From assembly GCF_001693385.1 (NCBI RefSeq), contig NZ_CP016428.1, forward strand, positions 6,944,001 to 7,008,000: a stretch of 64,000 nucleotides of DNA. Direction: 5' to 3'. Shown piece after piece: positions 34,713 through 43,251 of the stretch. The translations under genes were made by a program, and so were the position numbers. The notes beneath the pieces were generated by a model, which saw only the letters and a program-made list of their open reading frames with translations, had not been told where the DNA came from and ran no database searches. This DNA comes from Bradyrhizobium icense (lineage in GTDB: Bacteria; Pseudomonadota; Alphaproteobacteria; Rhizobiales; Xanthobacteraceae). Numbering within the stretch: the stretch's first letter is position 1; each line of letters starts with the position of its first letter.

Positions 34713-35092
34713 AGCTTGTCATCGCCTCACCGCGGTTTTGACGTCAGACGCTGGGGCGTTCTAGCTCGCCGTCAGTTCCTGTGAGAGACACTGAGACGCT
34801 CGCGGCAACTCTGGGCTCAACAATCTGCTGCGCCGGCAGTTCCACTCCACCGTGGCTAAGGAGGACATCCAAATGCCGGCAAACCGCCGCGCCACCGAAA
34901 ATCCGGCAAGGCTCCCAACGTGATCTTCCGCGCGGTTGTAGTTCCATCCGAAAGCGCGCTCGGCTTCACTACGATCGGGGCGTGAAACGAAACTTGCGGT
35001 GAGCCTCTGCAACTTTCTTTGAACCATCGTCCCATGTGTTAGGATGGATCTACCACGACAAACGAATGAACCGATTACGGTGAGAGCAGGCT
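34713..35092. other. Gap before the 94-residue hypothetical gene
   Basis: 380 bases with no gene that can be supported; small open frames here are Arg/Ser-rich and without ribosome sites. No strong dyad or terminator is evident. Confidence 0.5.
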
Positions 35093-35377
35093 TTGATCAA
35101 GGTCGAGCGAACCGGCGAAGGCGATCCACTTGAATTCGAGGTCACCGTCCGTGGGGCAAGCGGCGAAACCCATCATCACGTCACGATGGCAAGAGAGACT
35201 TGCGAACGACTGACGATGGGCGTTCACACGCCTGAGCGTTGCATCGAGACAGCATTCCGATTCCTGCTTGATCGCGAGCCCCAGGAATCCATCCTGCGGC
35301 GTTTCGACATCACGGTGATCTCCCGTTACTTTCCCGAGTTCGAGCGCGAGCTGCCACGCTACCTCTCTCGATCGTGA
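35093..35377 (+). CDS. Conserved hypothetical protein
   Basis: 94 residues from a TTG at 35093 with GAGCAGG just upstream. It is acidic-basic mixed and soluble: KVERTGEGDPLEFEVTV, THHHVTMARETCERL, then AFRFLLDREPQESILRRFDI. Spacing and polarity look like a genuine folded domain, perhaps a small adaptor, but no family is recognised. The MocR regulator follows 281 bases later. Confidence 0.6.
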   Translation: MIKVERTGEGDPLEFEVTVRGASGETHHHVTMARETCERLTMGVHTPERCIETAFRFLLDREPQESILRRFDITVISRYFPEFERELPRYLSRS

Positions 35378-35612
35378 CAACTTCGGCCAAAAGACAGCTT
35401 TGATAGCGGGGAGCGCTACCGCTCTTCCCCACACCAACCGTACTTGCGATGCTGCTTCCGGTTCTCCGCCTGACCTCATCGACTGCACGATCACGACATC
35501 GATGACATGTTCCAGGCTCCCTGGACGGGCGCCCACGGAACCTGCGTCGCGGTCACCACATCCGTGACGTGGTATGATGGAACATTCACCTTTGTGTAAG
35601 GTTGCCGGTCCA

Positions 35613-35652
35613 ATTCGAAGGAAGAGAAGAGAAGATTCGAAGGAAGAGAAGA
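35613..35652 (+). repeat. Tandem 18-base direct repeat spanning the MocR ribosome site
   Basis: ATTCGAAGGAAGAGAAGA occurs at 35613-35630 and again at 35635-35652, just before the MocR start at 35659. Each copy contains AAGGAAGAG, a Shine-Dalgarno-like core; the second, with AAGAAGGG, is the one in position to act. It looks like a recent slip duplication. Confidence 0.75.
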
Positions 35653-35658
35653 AGGGCC

Positions 35659-37137
35659 ATGACTGTGGCTTTTCATATCAGTCTTGTTGGTCGAAGTGAC
35701 CTCAGTGGCGAGATCTACCGTCAGATCCGCCAGGCAATTCTGGACGGGCGCCTTCGGCCAGGAGAGCGCCTGTCATCCACGCGAGAACTGGCCGCCGCGC
35801 TGACGGTTGCGCGATCGACGGTAACGATCGCTTATGAAAGCCTTGTCGCGGAAGGATTCGCAACATCCCATACGGGCGCCGGGACGTTCGTCAGCCATCA
35901 GCTTGAGGCAAAACGTCCGGCATCGAAAACAAGACGATCGACGGTCCGCGCAATTCGGGTGCGCGGAGTTTGGGAGACGATAGCGCTTCCGATAGGCTTT
36001 GACCGCGCGGCGCGTTTCGACTTCAGAACCGGGCTTCCGGACGCTTCGTTGTTTCCACACCGAGCCTGGCGGCGGGTCGTCGCCCGTGCGCTGCGCTCGC
36101 GCGAGATGGCGACAGGCGTCTACGAGAATCCTGCGGGCATTTGGGACCTGCGCACGGCGATCGCTCGCCAGATCGGCATCTCACGCAGCGTTGCCGCATC
36201 GCCCGACGACGTCATTGTGACGAATGGCACCCAACAAGCACTCGACATCGTCGCTCGCGTGCTTCTCGGACCCAGTGATGTCGTTGCGATGGAGGATCCG
36301 GGCTATCGGCCTCTAAAGGAGTTGCTCAAGGCGCTGGGCGCGCGCGTGATCGGTGTGCCGGTCGACCGCGAAGGTCTCGTCGTGGAGGCGCTGCCAGCCG
36401 AGGCCAGGGTGGTCTACGTGACGCCGTCGCATCAGTTTCCCCTCGGCGTGGCCATGAGCCTGTCGCGTCGACGTGCGCTGCTTGCCTGGGCCGAGCGCAA
36501 CAACGCGGTTGTCGTCGAGGACGACTATGACAGCGAGTTTCGCTTCGGCGGGCGTCCGCTCGAGCCGCTTCAGACCATCGATTCGACCGGTCGCGTTGTG
36601 TATGTCGGAACGTTCTCAAAGACGTTGCTGCCAGCTCTCCGGCTGGCCTTCATGGTCGTGCCGCCGTCGCTGCGAGAGGCGGCGCACAAGGCGAAGTTCG
36701 TCACCGATTGGCATACAGCGACAATAGCGCAGAGCGCGCTGGCGCAGTTCATCGACGAGGGCGCGTTTGTGCGCCACATTCGCAGGGTGAGCCGCATCTA
36801 CAGCGAACGGCATGAGATGCTGACCGCGGAGATCAGGAGGAACTTCGGCGATTACCTCGACCTCGTTCCATCGAGCACCGGGCTGCACATCACCGCTTGC
36901 GCCCGAGGCGCGTCGGCCGATCATATCGATGCGATTGTATCACGAGCCTTTGATCTCGGCGTTGCCGTTGATCCGATGTCGCGCTGTCAGGTGGACAGAA
37001 AGCCTCCGGCCGGCATCATCCTGGGATATGGGGCGATCGAGACGGCGCGGATTGCCGAAGGGCTGAGGCGGCTGCGCAGATGCTTCGATGAACGTATGTC
37101 TCGACGCCCGAACTATCTTGAGCATAGAATTATGTAG
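35659..37137 (+). CDS. MocR/PdxR-type GntR regulator with aminotransferase domain
   Basis: 492 residues from ATG 35659, after AAGAAGGGCC. N-terminal winged helix at about 15-80 (SGEIYRQIRQAILDGRLRPG, STRELAAALTVARSTVTIAYE), then a fold type I aminotransferase domain at 115-475 with GTQQALDIVAR, VVVEDDYDSEF and the PLP lysine in GTFSKTLLPALRL. MocR proteins bind PLP-amino acid adducts and control vitamin B6, GABA or taurine genes, usually divergent neighbours. Here no divergent enzyme gene is adjacent: it converges on the methyltransferase. Its target is therefore unclear. Confidence 0.9.
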   Translation: MTVAFHISLVGRSDLSGEIYRQIRQAILDGRLRPGERLSSTRELAAALTVARSTVTIAYESLVAEGFATSHTGAGTFVSHQLEAKRPASKTRRSTVRAIRVRGVWETIALPIGFDRAARFDFRTGLPDASLFPHRAWRRVVARALRSREMATGVYENPAGIWDLRTAIARQIGISRSVAASPDDVIVTNGTQQALDIVARVLLGPSDVVAMEDPGYRPLKELLKALGARVIGVPVDREGLVVEALPAEARVVYVTPSHQFPLGVAMSLSRRRALLAWAERNNAVVVEDDYDSEFRFGGRPLEPLQTIDSTGRVVYVGTFSKTLLPALRLAFMVVPPSLREAAHKAKFVTDWHTATIAQSALAQFIDEGAFVRHIRRVSRIYSERHEMLTAEIRRNFGDYLDLVPSSTGLHITACARGASADHIDAIVSRAFDLGVAVDPMSRCQVDRKPPAGIILGYGAIETARIAEGLRRLRRCFDERMSRRPNYLEHRIM

Positions 37138-37161
37138 AGCCATCGACCTGCGACTTCTTAC

Positions 37162-38214
37162 TTATGGTTTGCGGCCGATTACGGCACCGTTCGCGGCTGG
37201 TGCGTCGAACCAGACCGTCTCGATGTGCCGGAATCCGGTTTCCTCTAGCCACGCCGAATATTCGGCCGGCGTGTAGTTTCGTCCTTCCGTCTCGATCAAC
37301 ATGTTGAGGCTCATCAGCGCGGCCGGCGCTGGTCCGGTCTTTTCGTCATTGACGAGAAGCTCGCTGATGACGACTGCGCCGCCGCTCGGCAAAGCCTCGA
37401 AGGACCGGCGCAGCAGGGCGCGGTTCTTCGCCTCGTCCCAATCGTGCAGGATCATCGACAGGAGATGCGCGTCGTGATCTTTCGGAAGCTGCTCGAAGAA
37501 GCTGCCGCCTGCGGTCTCGATCCGACCGGTCAAACCGGCCTCGGCAATCTTTCCCGCCGCGATCGCGGCCACATGCGGCAAGTCAAACACGGTCGCACGC
37601 AGCATCCCGTACTGTTTGCAAAGCTCGATGTCGTACGCGCCCGATCCGCCGCCGATGTCCAGGAGGCGGCGGAAATGACTGAGATCCACGGCTTCGCCGA
37701 GCTTGCGCGCGGTCATCGTGGAGACCGAATGCATCGCCTCCCAGAAGAGCGCCAGCATCATCGGATCCTCGCCGTCGAAAATCGAGGATTGCGCCGCCGG
37801 GTCCCACGTGGTTGGCCGGTTCGTGCGCAGCGCTTCGGTAAGTCTGCCCCAGCCGGGATAGAGCCGCTTGTCGAGCATCTGCACAAAGCCGCCGAAGTAA
37901 TACGGCTTGCCCTTCACGAGATAGGCTTCGCTTAAGGGCGTGTTGCGATAGCGGCCGCCCGTTTTCTCCAGGAGCCCGAGTGCAGCGCAGCCGGTCAACA
38001 GCATCTCGGCGGGGCGTTGATGCAGGCCGAGCGCTTCCGCCAGCTCCGCAACCGTGGTGCCGGCGCCGCCCGCAAGGCTGCTGAAGAGGTCCAATTCGTG
38101 CGCAGCGGCCAGAGTCTTGAAGGCCCAGAAACCGGTCGAAAGCGCCATCAGCGGGACGGCGGAAGGAAGCTCCGCCGCGATCGCTGTGCGCCTTACACGG
38201 ATTGTCGTTTCCAT
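37162..38214 (-). CDS. SAM-dependent O-methyltransferase (hydroxyindole type)
   Basis: 350 residues, start at 38214 behind GGGAGAAGATC. An N-terminal winged-helix dimerisation domain (AELAEALGLHQRPAEMLLTGCAALGLL) is followed by the methyltransferase fold: SAM site LLDIGGGSGAYDIEL near residue 181, DLPHVAAIA, and the catalytic His-Asp pair in LHDWDEA. That is the architecture of acetylserotonin/caffeic acid O-methyltransferases and bacterial relatives that methylate phenolic or polyketide hydroxyls. The acceptor is unknown and no biosynthetic cluster surrounds it. It converges on the MocR gene with a 24-base gap. Confidence 0.88.
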   Translation of the reverse strand: METTIRVRRTAIAAELPSAVPLMALSTGFWAFKTLAAAHELDLFSSLAGGAGTTVAELAEALGLHQRPAEMLLTGCAALGLLEKTGGRYRNTPLSEAYLVKGKPYYFGGFVQMLDKRLYPGWGRLTEALRTNRPTTWDPAAQSSIFDGEDPMMLALFWEAMHSVSTMTARKLGEAVDLSHFRRLLDIGGGSGAYDIELCKQYGMLRATVFDLPHVAAIAAGKIAEAGLTGRIETAGGSFFEQLPKDHDAHLLSMILHDWDEAKNRALLRRSFEALPSGGAVVISELLVNDEKTGPAPAALMSLNMLIETEGRNYTPAEYSAWLEETGFRHIETVWFDAPAANGAVIGRKP

Positions 38215-38731
38215 GATCTTCTCCCGCAAATTGATTCGACGACACGCACATCGTCAAAGAGCGCCGTTGCAGGATGATTTCGCGGCCAGGAAATTCGGTT
38301 ACATCTGAAATCGTGGGCTCCTACGCGGCCTTCGCATCGTAGGAGAACATGAGAACTGGCAGAAGTGCCAATTCATACATTTGCGGGCAGACCAATTTCG
38401 TTTGCTCCGCCTGAATTGGACTGATTGATTATCCGCAGATTGGACCTTCCGTCATACCGCTTCGCTTTCTAATGTTGGGCCGCTGACGCGCGCGGCGTCA
38501 GATAGCTGCGCCGATGTTGACCAAACGGCGAGCTACGCGGAACGCGATGCGCGCCGTGCGCGGGTACGCCCGCCACGACGATGGCCGCTTGCGTTGAGAC
38601 CGCAAGCACACCTTGACCGCCGGCCATGGCTCGTCATCGCACGGCTGCGTGAGAGGTGAACAAGCTCACACGCCAGCGACGCGGATGCCGATAGTTGTAT
38701 CCGCAACTTCTGCATATCAGGAGGACTCACC
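38215..38731. other. Gene-free region with a candidate dyad
   Basis: 517 bases between divergent genes with no supported ORF. An inverted repeat, GAACTGGCA-N4-TGCCAATTC (38353-38374, one mismatch), and a TCCTACG/CGTAGGA dyad (38319-38344) lie on the methyltransferase side and could be an operator or leader hairpin. Confidence 0.45.
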
Positions 38732-38965
38732 ATGTCCGTTATTGTCAACACGCTCACGAGTTGGAAGGAAACCGCGAGCGGAACCGCGGCGTCCAGCCAT
38801 CGTCGACCTGGATGGGGATTACGGTTCCTACACTGGTGTATCCAGTGTTCGGAGCGGTCGCAGCAGCGACAAGCCTTGGCGGAGCTCGATGACCACTTTC
38901 TCAAGGACATCGGCAAGACGCGGCAAGAGGCCATGGCCGAAGCAGCCAAGCCATTCTGGAAATGA
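38732..38965 (+). CDS. DUF1127-family small protein
   Basis: 77 residues; ATG at 38732 behind a strong AGGAGG. The C-terminal 35 residues (LAELDDHFLKDIGKTRQEAMAE, ending KPFW) are the DUF1127 motif common in alphaproteobacteria. Small Arg-rich DUF1127 proteins have been tied to phosphate and carbon metabolism and RNA turnover in Agrobacterium and Rhodobacter. Its stop overlaps the next start (ATGA), so it is coupled to the broken LysE gene. Confidence 0.85.
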   Translation: MSVIVNTLTSWKETASGTAASSHRRPGWGLRFLHWCIQCSERSQQRQALAELDDHFLKDIGKTRQEAMAEAAKPFWK

Positions 38966-39327
38966 CGTCGTTTATCGCGCACTTGCTGCCGGCGGTGGCG
39001 CTGGGCTTGTGCGTCGCTGTCCCGTTCGGCCCGTTTGGCTTGATGTGCGTGCAGCGGACGCTGGGATTCGGAATCTGGTTTGGGATCGCGAGCGGCATGG
39101 GTGCGGCAACAGCACACGCGATGTTCAGTTTCCTGGCCTTGGTGAGCGGGACCGCGTTGATGCAGATGACGTTCGCCCTGCATACGCCGCTGCGCATCGC
39201 CAGCGCGCGATCCATGATCAGCGGTTTGCCGGTTTCCAGCACGGACGTCACGCCCAGGTACGGCAATATCGTCATCGGGTTGGCGGCAGCGATCAACAGG
39301 GTCGTGAGCGCCCTAGCCACTGCTTGA
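38962..39327 (+). pseudogene. LysE-family exporter gene, truncated
   Basis: 121-residue frame. Residues 1-75 (LPAVALGLCVAVPFGPFGLMCVQRTL, SGMGAATAHAMFSFLAL, FALHTPLRI) match the N-terminal part of LysE/RhtB exporters, which are about 205 residues long. After about nt 39190 the sequence no longer fits the family, and it ends inside the transketolase gene on the other strand. Only two of six transmembrane helices remain. The gene cannot make a working exporter. Confidence 0.75.
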
Positions 39328-40318
39328 TCTGCCTTGACACTTCCGCGGTCGAAATTCCGTAGCGGTCGTGCAACGTCGGCAGTGCGCCGGCAGCGAGAAA
39401 TTCGTCGGGCAGCGCGATCTGCCGGAACACCGGATGGACGCCCGAACGCATCAATAAACCCGCGACCGCTTCGCCGAGGCCGCCGATCACCGTGTGGTTC
39501 TCGGCGACGACGACCAGGCGGCCCGGCTTGCGGGCTTCGCGCAGGATCGTCTCGGCATCGAGCGGCTTGATGGTAGGAACGTGCAGCACGGCGGCATCCA
39601 CACGATCGCCGGCAAGCTCCTTCGCGGCTTCGAGCGCACGCATGGTCATGAGGCCGGTGGAGATGATCAGGACATCGCTGCCGTCACGAATGAGGGCCGC
39701 CCTGCCGAGCTCGAACTTGTAGCCGTACTCGTCCAGCACCACCGGTACCTGGCCGCGCAGCAGCCGCACATAGACCGGACCTTGATGGGCGGCGATGGCC
39801 GGCACCAGTTGCTCGATCTCCTGCGCGTCGCAGGGATCGACTACGGTCATGTTCGGCATGGCGCGGAACAGCGCGAGATCCTCGGCCGCCTGATGGCTCG
39901 GGCCATAGCCGGAGGTCAGGCCGGGCAAGGCGCAGACGATCTTCACGTTGCGGTCTTCCTCCGCAATCGTTTGATGGATGAAATCATAGGCGCGGCGGGA
40001 AGCAAACACCGCATAGGTCGTCGCGAATGGCGTGAAGCCTTCGGCAGCGAGGCCCGAGGCGGCGCCGAACAGAAGCTGCTCGGCCATGCCCATCTGGTAG
40101 TAGCGGTCGGGGAATGCCTTGGCGAAGATGTGCAAGTCGGTGTACTTGCCGAGATCGGCCGTCATGCCGACCACGTCGGCGCGGTTGCGGGCGAGTTCGA
40201 CGAGTGCGTGCCCGAAAGGCGCGGGCTTCGTCCTTTGCCCCTCGGCCGCAATCGAGGCGATCATGGCCGACGTGGTCAGGCGCGGCTTGCCCGGCGTAGC
40301 TGATGCAGTGGGCTTCAT
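39293..40318 (-). CDS. Transketolase, C-terminal subunit
   Basis: 341 residues: the pyrimidine-binding and C-terminal domains of a split transketolase. MAEQLLFGAASGLAAEGF has the cofactor-activating glutamate, PSHQAAEDLALFRAMPNMTV is the substrate-side signature, and IKPLDAETI and ENHTVIGGLGEAV mark the third domain. With the N-terminal subunit encoded just upstream (4-base overlap) it transfers two-carbon units between sugars, or performs a related ketol transfer. The last residues, GRSRPC, are followed directly by the damaged LysE gene on the opposite strand, so the 3' end may have been altered. Confidence 0.92.
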   Translation of the reverse strand: MKPTASATPGKPRLTTSAMIASIAAEGQRTKPAPFGHALVELARNRADVVGMTADLGKYTDLHIFAKAFPDRYYQMGMAEQLLFGAASGLAAEGFTPFATTYAVFASRRAYDFIHQTIAEEDRNVKIVCALPGLTSGYGPSHQAAEDLALFRAMPNMTVVDPCDAQEIEQLVPAIAAHQGPVYVRLLRGQVPVVLDEYGYKFELGRAALIRDGSDVLIISTGLMTMRALEAAKELAGDRVDAAVLHVPTIKPLDAETILREARKPGRLVVVAENHTVIGGLGEAVAGLLMRSGVHPVFRQIALPDEFLAAGALPTLHDRYGISTAEVSRQIKQWLGRSRPC

Positions 40319-41163
40319 GACTGCCTCCCTGCTTCGAGCGCGTCAAGCGCGAGTTGCCATTCGTGCGGCTCGACGCGGATGAAGTGGTTCTTCTCGCGCT
40401 GCTCGAGGAACGGAACGCCTTTGCCCATCAGCGTGTCGGCGACGATGATGCGCGGCCTGGCCTCGGCGTGGGACTTGGCGGCGTCGAACGCGGCCACCAC
40501 CGCATCGAGGTCGTTGCCGTCGACGCGCTGCACGAGCCAGCCGAACGCGGTGAGCTTGTCCACCAGCGGCTCGAACGCCATCATTTCGGTCGAAGGGCCG
40601 TCGGCCTGCTGGTTGTTGACGTCGACGATGGCGATCAGATTGTCGAGCCTGTGGTGCGCGGCCGACATGATCGCTTCCCACACCGAGCCCTCGTCAAGCT
40701 CGCCGTCGGAGAACAGCGTGTAGACCCGCGCGCTGGAATTCTTGCGCTTCAGCCCGAGCGCCATCCCCACGGCGATGGCAAGGCCGAGCCCGAGCGAGCC
40801 GCCCGACATCTCCATGCCCGGCGTGCAGGAAGCCATGCCGGACATCGGCAGACGGCTTTCGTCGCTGCCATAGGTCTCGAGCTCCGCTTCGGGAATGATC
40901 CCGGCCTCGATCAAGGCCGCATAAAGCGCGATGGCATAGTGGCCGTTCGAGAGCAAGAACCGATCGCGGCCTTCCCACGACGGCTCCTCCGGCCGGTAGT
41001 GCATAGCGTGGAAGTAGGCGACGGCAAGCACGTCGGCGATGTCAAGCGCCTGCGCGATATAGCCCTGGCCCTGGACTTCACCCATCCGCAGCGCGTTACG
41101 GCGGATGTTGTGGGCGCGCTGCGCCAGCGTCGGCGTGTTGGCAATTGTCCCAACCGTTTCCAT
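40315..41163 (-). CDS. Transketolase, N-terminal subunit
   Basis: 282 residues, the thiamine-diphosphate-binding half. LLSNGHYAIALYAAL and the TPP/metal motif SDGELDEGSVWEA ... DVNNQQADG (GDG-x-N class) are intact, and PGMEMSGGSLGLGLAIAVG binds the cofactor. Split transketolases in rhizobia and relatives serve special sugar routes such as apiose breakdown; here the partner is an SDR rather than kinases or isomerases, so the pathway is open. It begins 22 bases after the SDR stop on the same strand. Confidence 0.92.
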   Translation of the reverse strand: METVGTIANTPTLAQRAHNIRRNALRMGEVQGQGYIAQALDIADVLAVAYFHAMHYRPEEPSWEGRDRFLLSNGHYAIALYAALIEAGIIPEAELETYGSDESRLPMSGMASCTPGMEMSGGSLGLGLAIAVGMALGLKRKNSSARVYTLFSDGELDEGSVWEAIMSAAHHRLDNLIAIVDVNNQQADGPSTEMMAFEPLVDKLTAFGWLVQRVDGNDLDAVVAAFDAAKSHAEARPRIIVADTLMGKGVPFLEQREKNHFIRVEPHEWQLALDALEAGRQS

Positions 41164-41185
41164 GGCGATCTCCTTCCTCTGCCGC

Positions 41186-41947
41186 TCAGTGGATGAGCAT
41201 GCCGCCGTTGACGTCGATCACCGCCCCCGTGACGTAGGCGGACAGGTCGGACGCAAGGAACGTATAGATTCCCGCAACGTCGTCGGCTTGGCCGAGGCGG
41301 CCGAGCGGAATGCCTTCGAGTATCTTCGCCTTCATCTCGGCGGTGAGCTTGCCGGCGGTGATGTCGGTTCCGATCAGGCCGGGCGTGACGCAATTGACAC
41401 GGATGCCGTCGGGTCCGAACTCGCGCGCCATGGCCTTGGCCAGTCCCAGCACGCCGGCCTTGGCCGCGGAATAATGCGGGCCGCCGAAAATGCCGCCGCC
41501 GCGCTGCGCCGAGACCGACGACATGCAGGCGATCGAACCGGACTTGCGCGAGCGCATATGCGGGATCACCGCCTGCGAGAGAAAGAGCACGCCCTTGAGA
41601 TTGACGTCCTGGATGCGCTCCCAGTCTGCCGGCGTGATTTCGAGCAGCTTCACCGGCTGGGTGATGCCGGCATTGTTGATCAGGATATCGATCTGGCCGA
41701 AGGCGGCGACGACGTCGTCGATGGCCTTCATGCAGGACTCCCGATCGGCAACGTCGCATCCAAGGCCGAGGTGCGGTCCGCCGGAAACGGCCTCCAGGCT
41801 CTTCGATGCAGCTTCCGCCGCGGTGCCGTCGATGTCGAGGATCGCGACCCGGGCACCTTCCGCCGCAAACCGCCGGGCGGTTGAAAGACCAATTCCGCGC
41901 GGCGAGGCCGCGCCCGAAATAACCGCCGTCTTGCCGCGTAGCAGCAT
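41186..41947 (-). CDS. Short-chain dehydrogenase/reductase
   Basis: 253 residues. NAD(P) site SGAASPRGIG, NNAG as LINNAGIT, catalytic Ser in SSVSAQRGG and YxxxK as YSAAKAG. It begins the minus-strand SDR-transketolase operon and is divergent from the GcvA-like LysR gene. It probably oxidises a polyol or sugar acid to the keto-sugar used by the transketolase; this order is inferred. Confidence 0.9.
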   Translation of the reverse strand: MLLRGKTAVISGAASPRGIGLSTARRFAAEGARVAILDIDGTAAEAASKSLEAVSGGPHLGLGCDVADRESCMKAIDDVVAAFGQIDILINNAGITQPVKLLEITPADWERIQDVNLKGVLFLSQAVIPHMRSRKSGSIACMSSVSAQRGGGIFGGPHYSAAKAGVLGLAKAMAREFGPDGIRVNCVTPGLIGTDITAGKLTAEMKAKILEGIPLGRLGQADDVAGIYTFLASDLSAYVTGAVIDVNGGMLIH

Positions 41948-42059
41948 GTCTTCCTCCCTGGCATTCGATCCCGCAAGGCGTCGATCGGCGCCTCCTTTGT
42001 TGAGAATATCGATTACGCCCGGACCTCGATGGCGACAAACGCGCAGTTGTCGCCGATAG

Positions 42060-42074
42060 GTGAATCTGGTTCAC
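42060..42074. promoter_or_regulatory. LysR-type operator before the divergent LysR gene
   Basis: Perfect inverted repeat GTGAA-TCTGG-TTCAC, with its last base seven bases before the LysR start codon at 42082. Position between the LysR gene and the SDR-transketolase operon suits a shared regulatory site. Confidence 0.6.
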
Positions 42075-42081
42075 TTATGGC

Positions 42082-42975
42082 ATGTTGTTGTCCAGTATCC
42101 CGATTTCGGCGATCCGCGCCTTCGAGGCGGCCGCGCGCACCGGCTCCTTCCGCGACGCTGCGAGCGAACTCCATTTGACGCCGAGCGCCGTCAGTCACGC
42201 GATCCGCAAGCTGGAAAGCGCGATGAGCACCACGCTGTTCGAGCGCAGCGCCCGATCGATCCGGTTGACGCCGGCCGGACACAACCTGATGCGTCACGCC
42301 GGTGCCGCGTTCGACAATCTGCGCCGCGGAATCGAGGAGGTCGCGGGCCGCGGGCCGCAACTGCTTCGGGTGCATTGCGCGCCGAGCTTCGCGGCGCAGT
42401 GGCTGGCGCCGCGTCTTGCGAAGTTCATCGCCGCCGAACCCAGGCTGGAAGTGCGGCTCGCCGCCAGCACCGAATATGCCCGGTTCAGCAATGACGATTT
42501 CGATCTCGATATCGTCTATGGGCAGCCCAGGAACGATGCCCTGGAGATCATTCCGCTCGGCGAGGAGACCGTGACGCCGCTGTGCACGCCGGCGCTAGCC
42601 AAGAAAATCCGCAAGCCGAAGGACCTGTTCGGCCAGGTGCTCATCCGCTCCGAGGTCAAGCAGGTGCAGTGGCATCAATGGTTCGCCGCGAACGGGCTTG
42701 AGTCACCCGCGATCCACGGCATGCGTTTCGACCGCAGCTTTCTTGCGATCGCCATGGCATCGAGCGGTCTCGGCGTTACGCTGGAATCGACGCGTCTTGC
42801 CGAGCGCGAGATCGAGACGGGCAGATTGGTCGCTCCGCTCGCCGGCCGGTCCGTCGATATCAGCTATGTCGGCCACCATCTCGTCTTCCCCCGCGCCAAC
42901 CGGCAGCGCCGCGCGGTGCGGGCATTCGCCGATTGGATCATGGCAGAGCTTGATCGGACCACCACGCGGCCTTAG
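42082..42975 (+). CDS. LysR-family regulator, GcvA-like
   Basis: 297 residues. The opening ISAIRAFEAAARTGSFRDAASELHLTPSAVSHAIRKLE is the GcvA/AmpR-type HTH, and the effector domain begins near residue 95 (LLRVHCAPSFAAQWLAPRLAKF; DIVYGQP; GLGVTLES). It is divergent from the SDR-transketolase genes and is presumably their regulator. The following gap of 276 bases before gdh contains no recognised gene. Confidence 0.9.
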   Translation: MLLSSIPISAIRAFEAAARTGSFRDAASELHLTPSAVSHAIRKLESAMSTTLFERSARSIRLTPAGHNLMRHAGAAFDNLRRGIEEVAGRGPQLLRVHCAPSFAAQWLAPRLAKFIAAEPRLEVRLAASTEYARFSNDDFDLDIVYGQPRNDALEIIPLGEETVTPLCTPALAKKIRKPKDLFGQVLIRSEVKQVQWHQWFAANGLESPAIHGMRFDRSFLAIAMASSGLGVTLESTRLAEREIETGRLVAPLAGRSVDISYVGHHLVFPRANRQRRAVRAFADWIMAELDRTTTRP

Positions 42976-43251
42976 TGCGCTAAATCATGGAAGCGACCGA
43001 GCACATCGGGACGTAGACGCACCGCACGCGGCAGCATCTCCACCGGCATTGCAGAACCAGGGATCGCACCGCATAGCTGGCGCAGGCCGCTCCAGGGTGG
43101 TATTCTCATTAGAAGCTATTGATACTCCGAGACCGAAGATTTCGCTCACGCGATCAATCGCGGTCGAGACAATGGCGCTCGAAGAGATGCACTCCAAAGT
43201 CAAGCGGACGATCGCGCCTGCGGTCGGATGGCGCGGAAAATGGAGGACGTT

